Below are positions 1 through 5,354 of a stretch of 5,354 nt of DNA, in pieces. This DNA comes from Bacteroidota bacterium (GTDB lineage Bacteria; Bacteroidota; Ignavibacteria; UBA10030; UBA8401): contig JALNZH010000265.1 in assembly GCA_023229405.1 (NCBI GenBank), positions 1 through 5,354 on the forward strand, read 5' to 3'. Below the pieces are notes generated by a model. It had not been told where the DNA came from and made no database searches. It saw only the letters and a list, made by a program, of their open reading frames with translations. Made by a program: the position numbers and the translations under genes. Every line of letters begins with the position of its first letter. Position 1 is the stretch's first letter.

Positions 1-350
1 TGATCTCCCTACCATTCACTATGCCGTTGCTCGGTAATTTTATTAGCGGATTAACGCTGGCGATGGGTATTACGATGTTCGTTCAGCAGAAGCAGACCGT
101 TACAGATCCGACACAAAAAGCGCTTGTCTGGATGATGCCGGTAATGATGACGGTGATGTTCAATCACTTCCCATCCGGTTTGAACCTGTATTATTTTGTT
201 TTCAATTTGCTCTCCATCGGACAGCAATGGTATTTTAATCAACGCCATAAAGACGAACCACTGCAAAAAATCCCAGAACATAAACGCAAACCGGGATTTA
301 TGGAGAAGATGCAGCAGAAACTCCCCCAGCAATCGAAAAAAAATAAATAG
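1..350 (+). CDS. yidC: YidC/Oxa1-type membrane protein insertase, C-terminal end (5' truncated)
   Basis: The reading frame is open to the left edge (codons from position 3, reading ISLPFT before the first visible Met), so the ATG at 21 is internal and the gene begins outside the window. YidC inserts and folds inner-membrane proteins, alone or with the Sec translocon. The visible 116 residues hold the last membrane segments of the conserved 60KD_IMP domain: a segment around PLLGNFISGLTLAMGITMF, the QQKQTVTDPTQK loop, and a Met-rich segment leading into the family hallmark FPSGLNLYY, then FNLLSIGQQWYF. The tail after that is about 35 residues and strongly basic, ending in KKNK; such tails contact the ribosome in this family. 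The TAG stop at 348-350 is followed at once by a terminator, so yidC is the last gene of its unit. It converges on kdpE and has no functional link to the kdp genes that the sequence shows. Confidence 0.94.
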   Translation, partial: ISLPFTMPLLGNFISGLTLAMGITMFVQQKQTVTDPTQKALVWMMPVMMTVMFNHFPSGLNLYYFVFNLLSIGQQWYFNQRHKDEPLQKIPEHKRKPGFMEKMQQKLPQQSKKNK

Positions 351-353
351 TTG

Positions 354-385
354 AAAAAAAACCGGCAGCGCTGCCGGTTTTTTTT
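354..385. terminator. bidirectional rho-independent terminator between yidC and kdpE
   Basis: Eight A, then CCGGCAGCGCTGCCGG, then eight T: a perfect 32-bp palindrome. On either strand it gives a GC-rich hairpin (arms CCGGC/GCCGG or longer, with a small AGCGCT loop) followed by a run of eight U. It begins 3 nt after the yidC stop and lies 45 nt past the kdpE stop, so it can end transcription of both convergent genes. No other feature is seen in 386-430. Confidence 0.88.
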
Positions 386-430
386 ATCATATAAGAACTA
401 CGTGACTTAGAAATGTTGGAACAATGCCAC

Positions 431-1132
431 CTATGATTGACCCAGTTCGTCGGAAAAGCGATATCCGATACCAGATTCGGTGAGGAAAAAAACAGGATTA
501 TTGGAATCATCTTCCAGTTTCTTTCGCAGTTGTCCCACATAAACACGCGTGTATTGCGATTCCCCTTCGAATTTCGGTCCCCACACCTGCTGAAGGATGT
601 AATTGTGCGTGAGAACCTTACCTTCATTGCGGATGAACAGTGCCAAAAGAGAGAATTCCGTCGGAGTTAGTTTTACCGGGTCATTGTTCTTCGAAATCGT
701 GTGTGCGTCGAGATCGACGGCGATGGTGCCGAAAGTAAACTTTGATTCTTTTTGTGATGTAGAATTAAAGATGCGGAGCGCCGTCCGCACACGAGCAATC
801 AGTTCGCCGCCGCGAAATGGTTTGGTGAGATAATCATTGGCCCCCGCATCAAGAGCCGAGATGATATCCTGCTCGTCGGACCTTGCCGAAAGAATAAGTA
901 TGGGATAACGAGCCCACGAGCGGATCTTTTTCAGCACTTCTCTACCGTCTACATCTGGTAAACCGAGATCCAGTATGACCAAATCAAAACGATTTGATTC
1001 GGACAATCGGATGGCGTCGGATCCGTTTTCCGCTACAGTGATTTTATATCCGTCGTTTTCAAGCGTGGTGCGGAGTAAGCGCCTCATTTGCACTTCATCG
1101 TCAACAATCAATATGGAAATACCCGAAGTCAT
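431..1132 (-). CDS. kdpE: KdpE-family response regulator (OmpR/PhoB class)
   Basis: A 233-residue DNA-binding response regulator, the usual length. The receiver domain (about residues 5-120) has the acidic pair D11/D12, phospho-acceptor D55 in the LVILDLGLPD strand, switch residue S82 and K104 in YLTKPF, so it should be phosphorylated normally. A winged-helix Trans_Reg_C domain follows (about 132-228) with LTPTEFSLLALF, GKVLTHNYILQQVWGP, the recognition helix around YTRVYVGQLRKKLE, and the wing GIGYRF. The QVWGP...SQYTRVYVGQLR pattern is closest to KdpE among OmpR-type regulators, and the kdpD gene upstream confirms the assignment. The start is only 4 nt after the kdpD stop and lacks a clear ribosome binding site, which suggests translational coupling. 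Known role: when phosphorylated by KdpD it activates the kdp K+ pump operon. It may also act on the porin promoter here (inference). Confidence 0.95.
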   Translation of the reverse strand: MTSGISILIVDDEVQMRRLLRTTLENDGYKITVAENGSDAIRLSESNRFDLVILDLGLPDVDGREVLKKIRSWARYPILILSARSDEQDIISALDAGANDYLTKPFRGGELIARVRTALRIFNSTSQKESKFTFGTIAVDLDAHTISKNNDPVKLTPTEFSLLALFIRNEGKVLTHNYILQQVWGPKFEGESQYTRVYVGQLRKKLEDDSNNPVFFLTESGIGYRFSDELGQS

Positions 1133-1136
1133 TGAT

Positions 1137-3776
1137 CTACAAATTTAGATAGTGCGTATCGGTTGGAATTGAAATGGTAAATTCCGCACCGCCACCGATT
1201 CCGTTCGCCGCAATGATCGTTCCTTTATGTGCTTCAACAAATCCTTTCACAATCGATAAACCAAGACCGGTTCCCCCCGTTCGCGAATCGGGCACCCTGT
1301 AAAATTTTTCAAACAAATGTTTTAGAGTCCCGTTCGGGAAACCGGGTCCGTTATCCGACACCGTAAAGTTACATTTATTTTCTTCCATCTTTGCCATCAG
1401 AATAGCAACAGTTCCGGAAGGAGTGTAGAGAAAAATATTATATAATAAATTTGTAAAAACCTGTTCCATCAACCCAAAATCGAGTTTAACAAAAGGCATT
1501 CCTTCCGGCACAACAATTGTTATGGTGTGATTGGCGAGTTCTTTTTTCAATTTATGGACTGATGACCGAAAGAGGTCGTTGACATCGCACCAATCAAGTT
1601 TCGGTGCAAGACGTCCCGATTCAAGGCGTGTCATATCCAGTAAATTTTCAACAAGTCGGTTTAACCGATCGGCTGCCGTATGGATCTCTTCGACAAACTC
1701 TTTTTGATGATCGTCAGATAACGATTCAGCAGCACTGATGATAGCGGCAATCGGAGTACGAAGTTCGTGGGAAATAGAATTGAACAATGTCCGGTACAAT
1801 TTTTCCGATTCTGCATACACGACCGTTCGTTTGGCCAGCTCGTTCAATTGTTCTCGTTCCAGTGTCGAGGCAATCTGGGCGATAAAATTCTGCAACAGCG
1901 TTTCTTGTTCTACAGTGAATTGTTTGTTGTTCTTCACCCCGATCACTCCAAGGGGATACCGAGGTCCGGATATGGGATAATAGGTCGACGCTGAGGAAGG
2001 AAGTGTATCGGTAAATTTTCCTGCTTTTTTTTCGTTCCAATAGACCCATGCTGCAACGCTGAATTCTTTTTCATCCACAGTAAACATGCTGGAACGATGT
2101 GCCGATGTAAAAATATCGCCATCCGGCTGGCTAAGAAAAATTGAAACATCCGACGTAAAGAACTTGGAGATGTTCTTTACGGCAGCATCCGCAACCTCAT
2201 CCTGTGTTTTTGCTGCGGTCAATTGTTTGGTCAATGCAAAGAGCGCAGACGAATGTGTCTCTCGCTGACGTACCGTTTTTTCCCGTGCGCGAATACGCGC
2301 AGTGAGCGTTCCGGTGACCGCTGCGATTGCAAAGTAGGCAAGGAACATCAGGATATCCTGCGTGAGACCAATGGCAAATGTAAACTGCGGAGGAATGTAA
2401 AAGAAATTCCAGAGCATCGCACTCATTGCCGCGGCGAGCAGAACGGGACCAACACCAAATATCAGCGGAAGCAGCACAACAATCAATAACAAAATAAGTG
2501 AGATGGTTTGATAGCCAAGGTATTCCGAAAAAGGATAGCAGATGAGTGCGGAGATAAAAATTATGAGCGCAGAAAACACGTATTGCACAATTCCGGAATG
2601 AAATTCCGGAAGAGAGAATTTTTGCGCGTGCTGTTGTGATTCTTCATGTTCACCAATGACATACACGTCAAGATCGCCGCTTTTTTCAATTATTCGGTCA
2701 AGCAATGAAGAGACAAGGAAAGAGCGATTCGGCGTTTTTCCGATGAGGATCTGTGTCGCATTATTCTGGTGCGCAGTTCGCACCAATGCAGTTGCTACAT
2801 CTTCGTCTGTTGTTGTAATGATCTCTGCACCAAGATCGGTTGCAAGTTTAATGTTGCTGTTCAATTGTTTCTTCGCATCATCGGAGATTTTCTTGGATGT
2901 TTCAACATAAACGGCGATCCATGTTGCATTCAATGTGTACGCCATTCGGCGCGCCCAACGGATGAGGGAAATTGTAGACGGGCTTGTACTGATGCCGACG
3001 AGCAATCGTTGTCCGGATTTCCATGTTGCAGTGATCCGTTCGGATTGCATGTAATCGCGCAGCTGATGGTCGACTCGTTCTGCCGTAATTCGCAGCGACA
3101 TTTCGCGGAGCGCCGTAAGATTTCCCTTGCGGAAAAAATTCTGAATTGCCTGTCCTGACCGTTCCGGTGTGTATACTTTTCCTTCTTCAAGGCGTTTCAG
3201 AAGATCTTCAGGGGAAATGTCGATGAGTTCAACTTCATCCGCTTGTTCAAAAATCGAGTCCGGAACTGTTTCACGCACAATCGCTCCACTGATCTGTGCA
3301 ACAGTATCTGTGCGACTCTCAAGGTGCTGAACATTAAGCGTTGTGTGCACATCAATTCCATGTTCAAGCAGTTCTAACACATCCTGATACCGTCGGCTGT
3401 GACGGCTGGTTGGTGCATTGGTATGGGCAAGTTCATCGACAAGTACGATCTTCGGTTTTCGCACGATTACCGCATCAAGATCCATTTCCTCTAAAGCAAC
3501 ACCTCGATATTCGATTTTTTTTCTTGGAATGACTTCCAGACCGGAAACAAGTGCTTCTGTCTCGAGTCTTTTATGCGTTTCAATATAGCCAATGACAATA
3601 TCGATCCCCTTTGCTTTTGTTTCATGAGCGGATTTCAGCATGTCATACGTCTTACCGGAGCCGGCGGACATTCCGAAGAAGATCTTTAATTTTCCGTGTT
3701 TGGAATGTTCCTCTTCTTTCTTCAGAGAGTTGAGAAGAGCATCGGGATCAGGACGATATTGAGGAGGTGTGCCCAT
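1137..3776 (-). CDS. kdpD: KdpD potassium/turgor sensor histidine kinase
   Basis: An 879-residue full-length KdpD (E. coli about 894). Domains in order: the KdpD N-terminal domain (about 28-235) with P-loop GMSAGSGKT (K42, T43) and the acidic block VDELAHTNAP (D114/E115), plus TTLNVQHLES; a universal-stress-protein domain (about 255-378); a DUF4118 four-helix membrane domain (about 397-491, helices near 397-415, 423-441, 443-460, 469-490); an arginine-rich stretch RIRAREKTVRQRE just after helix 4; a GAF-like domain (about 508-645); HisKA with SHELRTP and phospho-acceptor H670; and HATPase with DNGPGF (D808), FEKFYR and GGTGLGL (834-840). The inner-membrane kinase phosphorylates or dephosphorylates KdpE in response to low K+ or ionic state. 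An in-frame stop lies 18 nt upstream of the ATG, which fixes the start; no strong Shine-Dalgarno is present. The N box (NLLYNIFLY, N776/N780) lacks the common lysine. The USP domain keeps SxS-X20-WxAxY spacing. Confidence 0.97.
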   Translation of the reverse strand: MGTPPQYRPDPDALLNSLKKEEEHSKHGKLKIFFGMSAGSGKTYDMLKSAHETKAKGIDIVIGYIETHKRLETEALVSGLEVIPRKKIEYRGVALEEMDLDAVIVRKPKIVLVDELAHTNAPTSRHSRRYQDVLELLEHGIDVHTTLNVQHLESRTDTVAQISGAIVRETVPDSIFEQADEVELIDISPEDLLKRLEEGKVYTPERSGQAIQNFFRKGNLTALREMSLRITAERVDHQLRDYMQSERITATWKSGQRLLVGISTSPSTISLIRWARRMAYTLNATWIAVYVETSKKISDDAKKQLNSNIKLATDLGAEIITTTDEDVATALVRTAHQNNATQILIGKTPNRSFLVSSLLDRIIEKSGDLDVYVIGEHEESQQHAQKFSLPEFHSGIVQYVFSALIIFISALICYPFSEYLGYQTISLILLLIVVLLPLIFGVGPVLLAAAMSAMLWNFFYIPPQFTFAIGLTQDILMFLAYFAIAAVTGTLTARIRAREKTVRQRETHSSALFALTKQLTAAKTQDEVADAAVKNISKFFTSDVSIFLSQPDGDIFTSAHRSSMFTVDEKEFSVAAWVYWNEKKAGKFTDTLPSSASTYYPISGPRYPLGVIGVKNNKQFTVEQETLLQNFIAQIASTLEREQLNELAKRTVVYAESEKLYRTLFNSISHELRTPIAAIISAAESLSDDHQKEFVEEIHTAADRLNRLVENLLDMTRLESGRLAPKLDWCDVNDLFRSSVHKLKKELANHTITIVVPEGMPFVKLDFGLMEQVFTNLLYNIFLYTPSGTVAILMAKMEENKCNFTVSDNGPGFPNGTLKHLFEKFYRVPDSRTGGTGLGLSIVKGFVEAHKGTIIAANGIGGGAEFTISIPTDTHYLNL

Positions 3777-3873
3777 CGAATTGAATATAGTGATTCATTC
3801 ATCGAAGTTCATCATCTCTTGAAGAGTGACAGTGTCTTAATTATGAATAATCTTGTCATACCGACGAATGTCA

Positions 3874-3907
3874 GCATCTATTATGTAAGATGCCGAAACA
3901 AGTTCGG
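3874..3907. repeat. two adjoining inverted repeats upstream of kdpD
   Basis: GCATCT (3874-3879) pairs with AGATGC (3888-3893) across an 8-nt AT-rich spacer, and CCGAA (3893-3897) pairs with TTCGG (3903-3907) across 5 nt. The two share base 3893. No U-run follows on either strand, so they do not look like terminators. They could be an operator or an RNA hairpin pair; the arms are short enough for chance to remain possible. Confidence 0.35.
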
Positions 3908-3924
3908 ATGACGTTATTTGTTAA

Positions 3925-3950
3925 TATAAAACACCACCGAAGGAATGATG
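3925..3950 (-). terminator. possible weak terminator after the porin/small-gene unit
   Basis: On the minus strand, 11 nt after the small-gene stop, CATCA (complement of 3946-3950) can pair with TGGTG (complement of 3932-3936) with one G-U pair, and an inner CC/GG closes around UUC with a UU bulge. UUUUAUAUU follows. The stem is weak, so termination would be partial at best; it could set a lower level of kdpDE relative to the porin. Confidence 0.28.
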
Positions 3951-3960
3951 AACCTGTTCT

Positions 3961-4095
3961 TTATGAACGATGAATCAATGTTATACGTTCTGGTTGTTTC
4001 ATTGCGCTGTCGGCGTTCGGTCTTTTTTCGTCGCAACAACATTTGCCGAATGCAAACATACAAAGTGCAAAGAGTACTATAAGAAAGCCTTTCAT
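3961..4095 (-). CDS. small exported or membrane protein of unknown function, 44 aa
   Basis: An ATG 8 nt after the porin TGA opens a 44-codon frame ending in TAA. The N-terminus looks like a signal peptide or single membrane anchor: MKG, then the hydrophobic run FLIVLFALCMFAF (residues 4-16), then GK, then three cysteines (C19-C21). The tail is polar and charged (DEKRPNADSAMKQPERITLIHRS). No standard lipobox is present because K18 precedes the first cysteine; signal peptidase could cut after AFG (residue 17). The first 18 residues match the porin signal sequence at eight positions. It is not recognisable as KdpF, which is shorter and normally precedes kdpA. The tight spacing to the porin and the export-type N-terminus support a real gene; the lack of a recognised family and its small size keep confidence moderate. 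Function unknown; a porin partner or a K+-related membrane peptide are possibilities only. Confidence 0.55.
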   Translation of the reverse strand: MKGFLIVLFALCMFAFGKCCCDEKRPNADSAMKQPERITLIHRS

Positions 4096-4103
4096 ACATT
4101 ATC

Positions 4104-5174
4104 TCAAAATGATGAAACAATTCCGACCAGCATTGTCGTCTGAGCGTTCTTTGAATTTATGATTGTCTTATTGTCAAAAAGAGATGCATTTGAAAAATCG
4201 TACCTCGCTTCTCCACGCACAAGAAATGCATCAGCAAATTTATACTCATATGTTCCGGTTATTTCCTTCACGTCAAGTTTTGGAGTACCCGTACCAGTTG
4301 CATATCCCATTGGATCGTCAAAGATTTCTCCCCGTATTGCAACGGCAGATTTTGAATCAATAATAAACCGTCCATAGATTGCGGCGCCTTTCCAAATTGA
4401 AAGACCGTTGAATGTCCGTTCATCTCCATAATCAACATTTGCTGCAATTGAAAATGATTCCGTCAACTGATGAAGTACAATAAAATCAAACACTTTTTTC
4501 TTTCCGGCGATTGTAGCATCTGATTGTTCAACACCATCCATGACATTAAGAATGAGATTTGTCGAACTGATCGGAGTATAATTCAGTGTCAGTCCAAGTG
4601 ATTTGAAGTTGTTGTTATCGGTGACAGAATTCCATCCGTTTACGACATGAATAGTAGCGGTGAAATTACTCGCAACGGGATATGCCAACCGAATTCCGGT
4701 GTGATAATATGGAACCGCCCATGCAAACAACAATGAACGGCCATAATTCCAGTTATCTTTGGATTCAATGACTTCGTACCCCATGTGCGTAACGAACTTT
4801 CCGGCATCAACTGTTAATCCATCTCCGATTGGAAGAACCGCGGTCAGATACGCTTGTTGAAGAAACGGAAGTGTTGCGCTTCCACTGCCTAATTGAACAA
4901 CATCGTTTGTTGTTCCGAAATCTGCGTCAATGCGGAAACCGACAGGTTCACTTTTTTTCTGCAGAACAATTTCCACCAAACTCAACGTGAATTGATTTTC
5001 TGCGATATCGAAGTTGTGTAGTTTGTTTATACGACTTCCCGGTTGATTGAAATTTTTGCTGTAATACGCGTCAACAAATCCTGAAACAGCTACAGGCGAT
5101 GCTGGTGTTTGTCCAAATACCTTCCCAACGGTAAACAAGCAAAGCGTAAATATTGTACTAGGTATAATTTTCAT
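4104..5174 (-). CDS. outer-membrane beta-barrel porin, probably BBP2/OmpL-like
   Basis: A 356-residue predicted porin. Residues 1-21 form a signal peptide (MKII, hydrophobic core to FTVG, likely cut at KVFG/Q). The mature chain starts with VSGFVDAYYSKNFNQP, then HNFDIAENQFTLSLVEIVLQKKSEPVGFRIDADFG, a pattern seen in BBP2-type porins (a family often found in Bacteroidota and relatives). Alternating hydrophobic/polar strands continue throughout (for example FTATIHVVNGW, LGLTLNYTP, AVAIRGEIFDD, FLVRGEARYDF), and the chain ends in LVGIVSSF with a C-terminal phenylalanine, the usual barrel-assembly signal. The start at 5174 is chosen because the signal peptide follows it directly; upstream AGAGAAAG is purine-rich but a poor Shine-Dalgarno. 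The gene lies in the same direction as, and ahead of, kdpDE, so it may pass K+ or other small solutes into the periplasm for the Kdp pump. Substrate is inference; barrel identity is firm. Confidence 0.87.
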   Translation of the reverse strand: MKIIPSTIFTLCLFTVGKVFGQTPASPVAVSGFVDAYYSKNFNQPGSRINKLHNFDIAENQFTLSLVEIVLQKKSEPVGFRIDADFGTTNDVVQLGSGSATLPFLQQAYLTAVLPIGDGLTVDAGKFVTHMGYEVIESKDNWNYGRSLLFAWAVPYYHTGIRLAYPVASNFTATIHVVNGWNSVTDNNNFKSLGLTLNYTPISSTNLILNVMDGVEQSDATIAGKKKVFDFIVLHQLTESFSIAANVDYGDERTFNGLSIWKGAAIYGRFIIDSKSAVAIRGEIFDDPMGYATGTGTPKLDVKEITGTYEYKFADAFLVRGEARYDFSNASLFDNKTIINSKNAQTTMLVGIVSSF

Positions 5175-5214
5175 TGCTTTTCTTTCTCTGTGAATGGATC
5201 TTCCGAAGTTTTTA

Positions 5215-5254
5215 AACCTTTGAAGGTTGTTGTTTTTATTGTCCCCATCGGGGA
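5215..5254. repeat. two short inverted repeats in the porin leader
   Basis: AACCTT (5215-5220) and AAGGTT (5223-5228) form a near-perfect palindrome, and TCCCC (5242-5246) and GGGGA (5250-5254) form a second one around ATC. Both would fold in RNA of either strand. Neither is followed by a U-run on the minus strand. They would lie in the 5' untranslated region if the porin transcript starts further upstream. Confidence 0.4.
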
Positions 5255-5261
5255 ATGGGAG

Positions 5262-5285
5262 AAAAACCCTCGCCTTTAGGCGAAG
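5262..5285 (-). terminator. possible intrinsic terminator of an upstream minus-strand gene
   Basis: Read on the minus strand: CTTCGCC, loop TAAA, GGCGAGG (seven pairs, one U-G), then GTTTTTC. This is the shape of a modest intrinsic terminator with five U. It would close a unit entering from beyond position 5354 (such as kdp pump genes, not visible) or act as an attenuator in front of the porin. The same sequence could be part of a dispersed palindromic repeat. Confidence 0.42.
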
Positions 5286-5301
5286 ACTTTAGTATAATTT
5301 C

Positions 5302-5329
5302 GAGATGCAACACTACCGAAAGACATCTC
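5302..5329. promoter_or_regulatory. candidate operator dyad upstream of the porin
   Basis: GAGATG (5302-5307) and CATCTC (5324-5329) are perfect 6-bp inverted arms with 16 nt between them, next to a minus-strand TATACT at 5291-5296. Arm symmetry and position suggest a dimeric regulator site, but OmpR-class proteins such as KdpE usually bind direct repeats, so KdpE is not the obvious ligand. Confidence 0.25.
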
Positions 5330-5354
5330 ATAGCGTATATGACATAAAAGTGCA

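Larger units (their letters stand above)
3777..3960. other. intergenic gap ahead of kdpD with small dyads
   Basis: No credible gene lies in these 184 bp. They contain several small inverted repeats: CTCTT-G-AAGAG (3816-3826), GCATCT-N8-AGATGC (3874-3893) and CCGAA-N5-TTCGG (3893-3907). A weak minus-strand sigma70-like pair can be drawn: CTGACA (complement of 3869-3874) and GATTAT (complement of 3847-3852) with 16 bp between them, leaving a leader of roughly 65 nt before kdpD. The -10 matches only four of six bases, and Bacteroidota promoters follow another consensus, so this is only a candidate. Length and content fit a regulatory gap giving kdpDE its own promoter, but read-through from the small gene is equally possible. 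Confidence 0.4.
5175..5354. other. structured leader/intergenic region upstream of the porin
   Basis: No credible gene is visible in these 180 bp. Minus-strand frames running in from the edge stop soon and show no KdpC-like C-terminus. Inverted repeats are unusually dense: CTTCCGAAG (5200-5208), AACCTT-TG-AAGGTT (5215-5228), TCCCC-ATC-GGGGA (5242-5254), a terminator-like hairpin (5262-5285) and GAGATG-N16-CATCTC (5302-5329). A minus-strand TATACT (complement of 5291-5296) could be a -10 box but has no good -35. The region may be a porin leader, the end of an upstream unit, or an intergenic palindromic repeat. Confidence 0.45.

Noticed and set aside
298..627. 109-codon minus-strand frame across the yidC end, the terminator and the kdpE 3' end
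   Set aside because: It runs through the terminator palindrome and overlaps kdpE in another frame; the product has no recognisable pattern.
2769..3158. 129-codon plus-strand frame opposite kdpD
   Set aside because: It is an antisense shadow of the conserved KdpD USP and N-terminal domains; the Cys- and Arg-rich product matches nothing.
3762..3767. AGGAGG on the plus strand, an apparent Shine-Dalgarno
   Set aside because: It is antisense to the KdpD N-terminal codons and no plus-strand frame of use follows; the downstream GTG frame stops within a few codons.
3961..4095. Reading the small gene as KdpF or as a lipoprotein
   Set aside because: KdpF is about 29 residues, almost entirely one helix, and sits before kdpA; a lipobox would need Gly, Ala or Ser before the cysteine, but Lys is there.
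3914..4120. 68-codon minus-strand frame overlapping the porin 3' end and the 44-aa frame
   Set aside because: It starts inside the porin, its product is rich in Arg, Tyr and Thr with no domain-like or export pattern, and the overlapping 44-codon frame has better start placement and a signal-like N-terminus.
5236..5352. Minus-strand frame open from the right edge, ending in IPRWGQ, as a possible kdpC 3' end
   Set aside because: It does not resemble a KdpC C-terminus and its last part translates the terminator-like and CCCC/GGGG palindromes, which is typical of non-coding repeats.

Overview
This 5.35 kb window comes from a Gram-negative bacterium, most likely of the Bacteroidota/Chlorobiota/Ignavibacteria group. 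The YidC C-terminus has the style of that group. An outer-membrane beta-barrel porin resembling the BBP2/OmpL-like type lies beside kdp genes. None of the four complete genes has a strong Shine-Dalgarno sequence, which is common in that group. The taxonomic call is an inference; no rRNA or other phylogenetic marker is present.

Layout, left to right. (1) Positions 1-350, plus strand: the 3' end of yidC, the membrane protein insertase, cut by the window edge. (2) Positions 354-385: a perfect 32-bp palindrome that serves as a two-way terminator between converging genes. (3) Everything to the right is on the minus strand and is read right to left: a porin (5174-4104), a 44-residue small exported or membrane protein starting 8 nt after the porin stop (4095-3961), a 184-bp gap, the potassium sensor kinase kdpD (3776-1137), and 4 nt later its response regulator kdpE (1132-431). 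(4) Positions 5175-5354, upstream of the porin, contain no convincing gene but at least five small inverted repeats, one of which looks like a minus-strand terminator.

How the parts fit. KdpD and KdpE form the two-component system that switches on the high-affinity K+ pump KdpFABC when potassium or turgor is low. The pump genes are not in the window; if linked, they would lie beyond position 5354. The porin is placed where it could let cations reach the periplasm for the pump, and the tiny gene is close enough to it to be translationally coupled. KdpD carries all its usual domains. Its universal-stress-protein domain retains most of a spacing motif associated with cyclic di-AMP binding, and its ATP-binding N box is unusual.

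The least described part is the porin plus small-protein pair inserted ahead of kdpDE. No CRISPR array, tRNA, rRNA, insertion sequence or prophage feature was seen.
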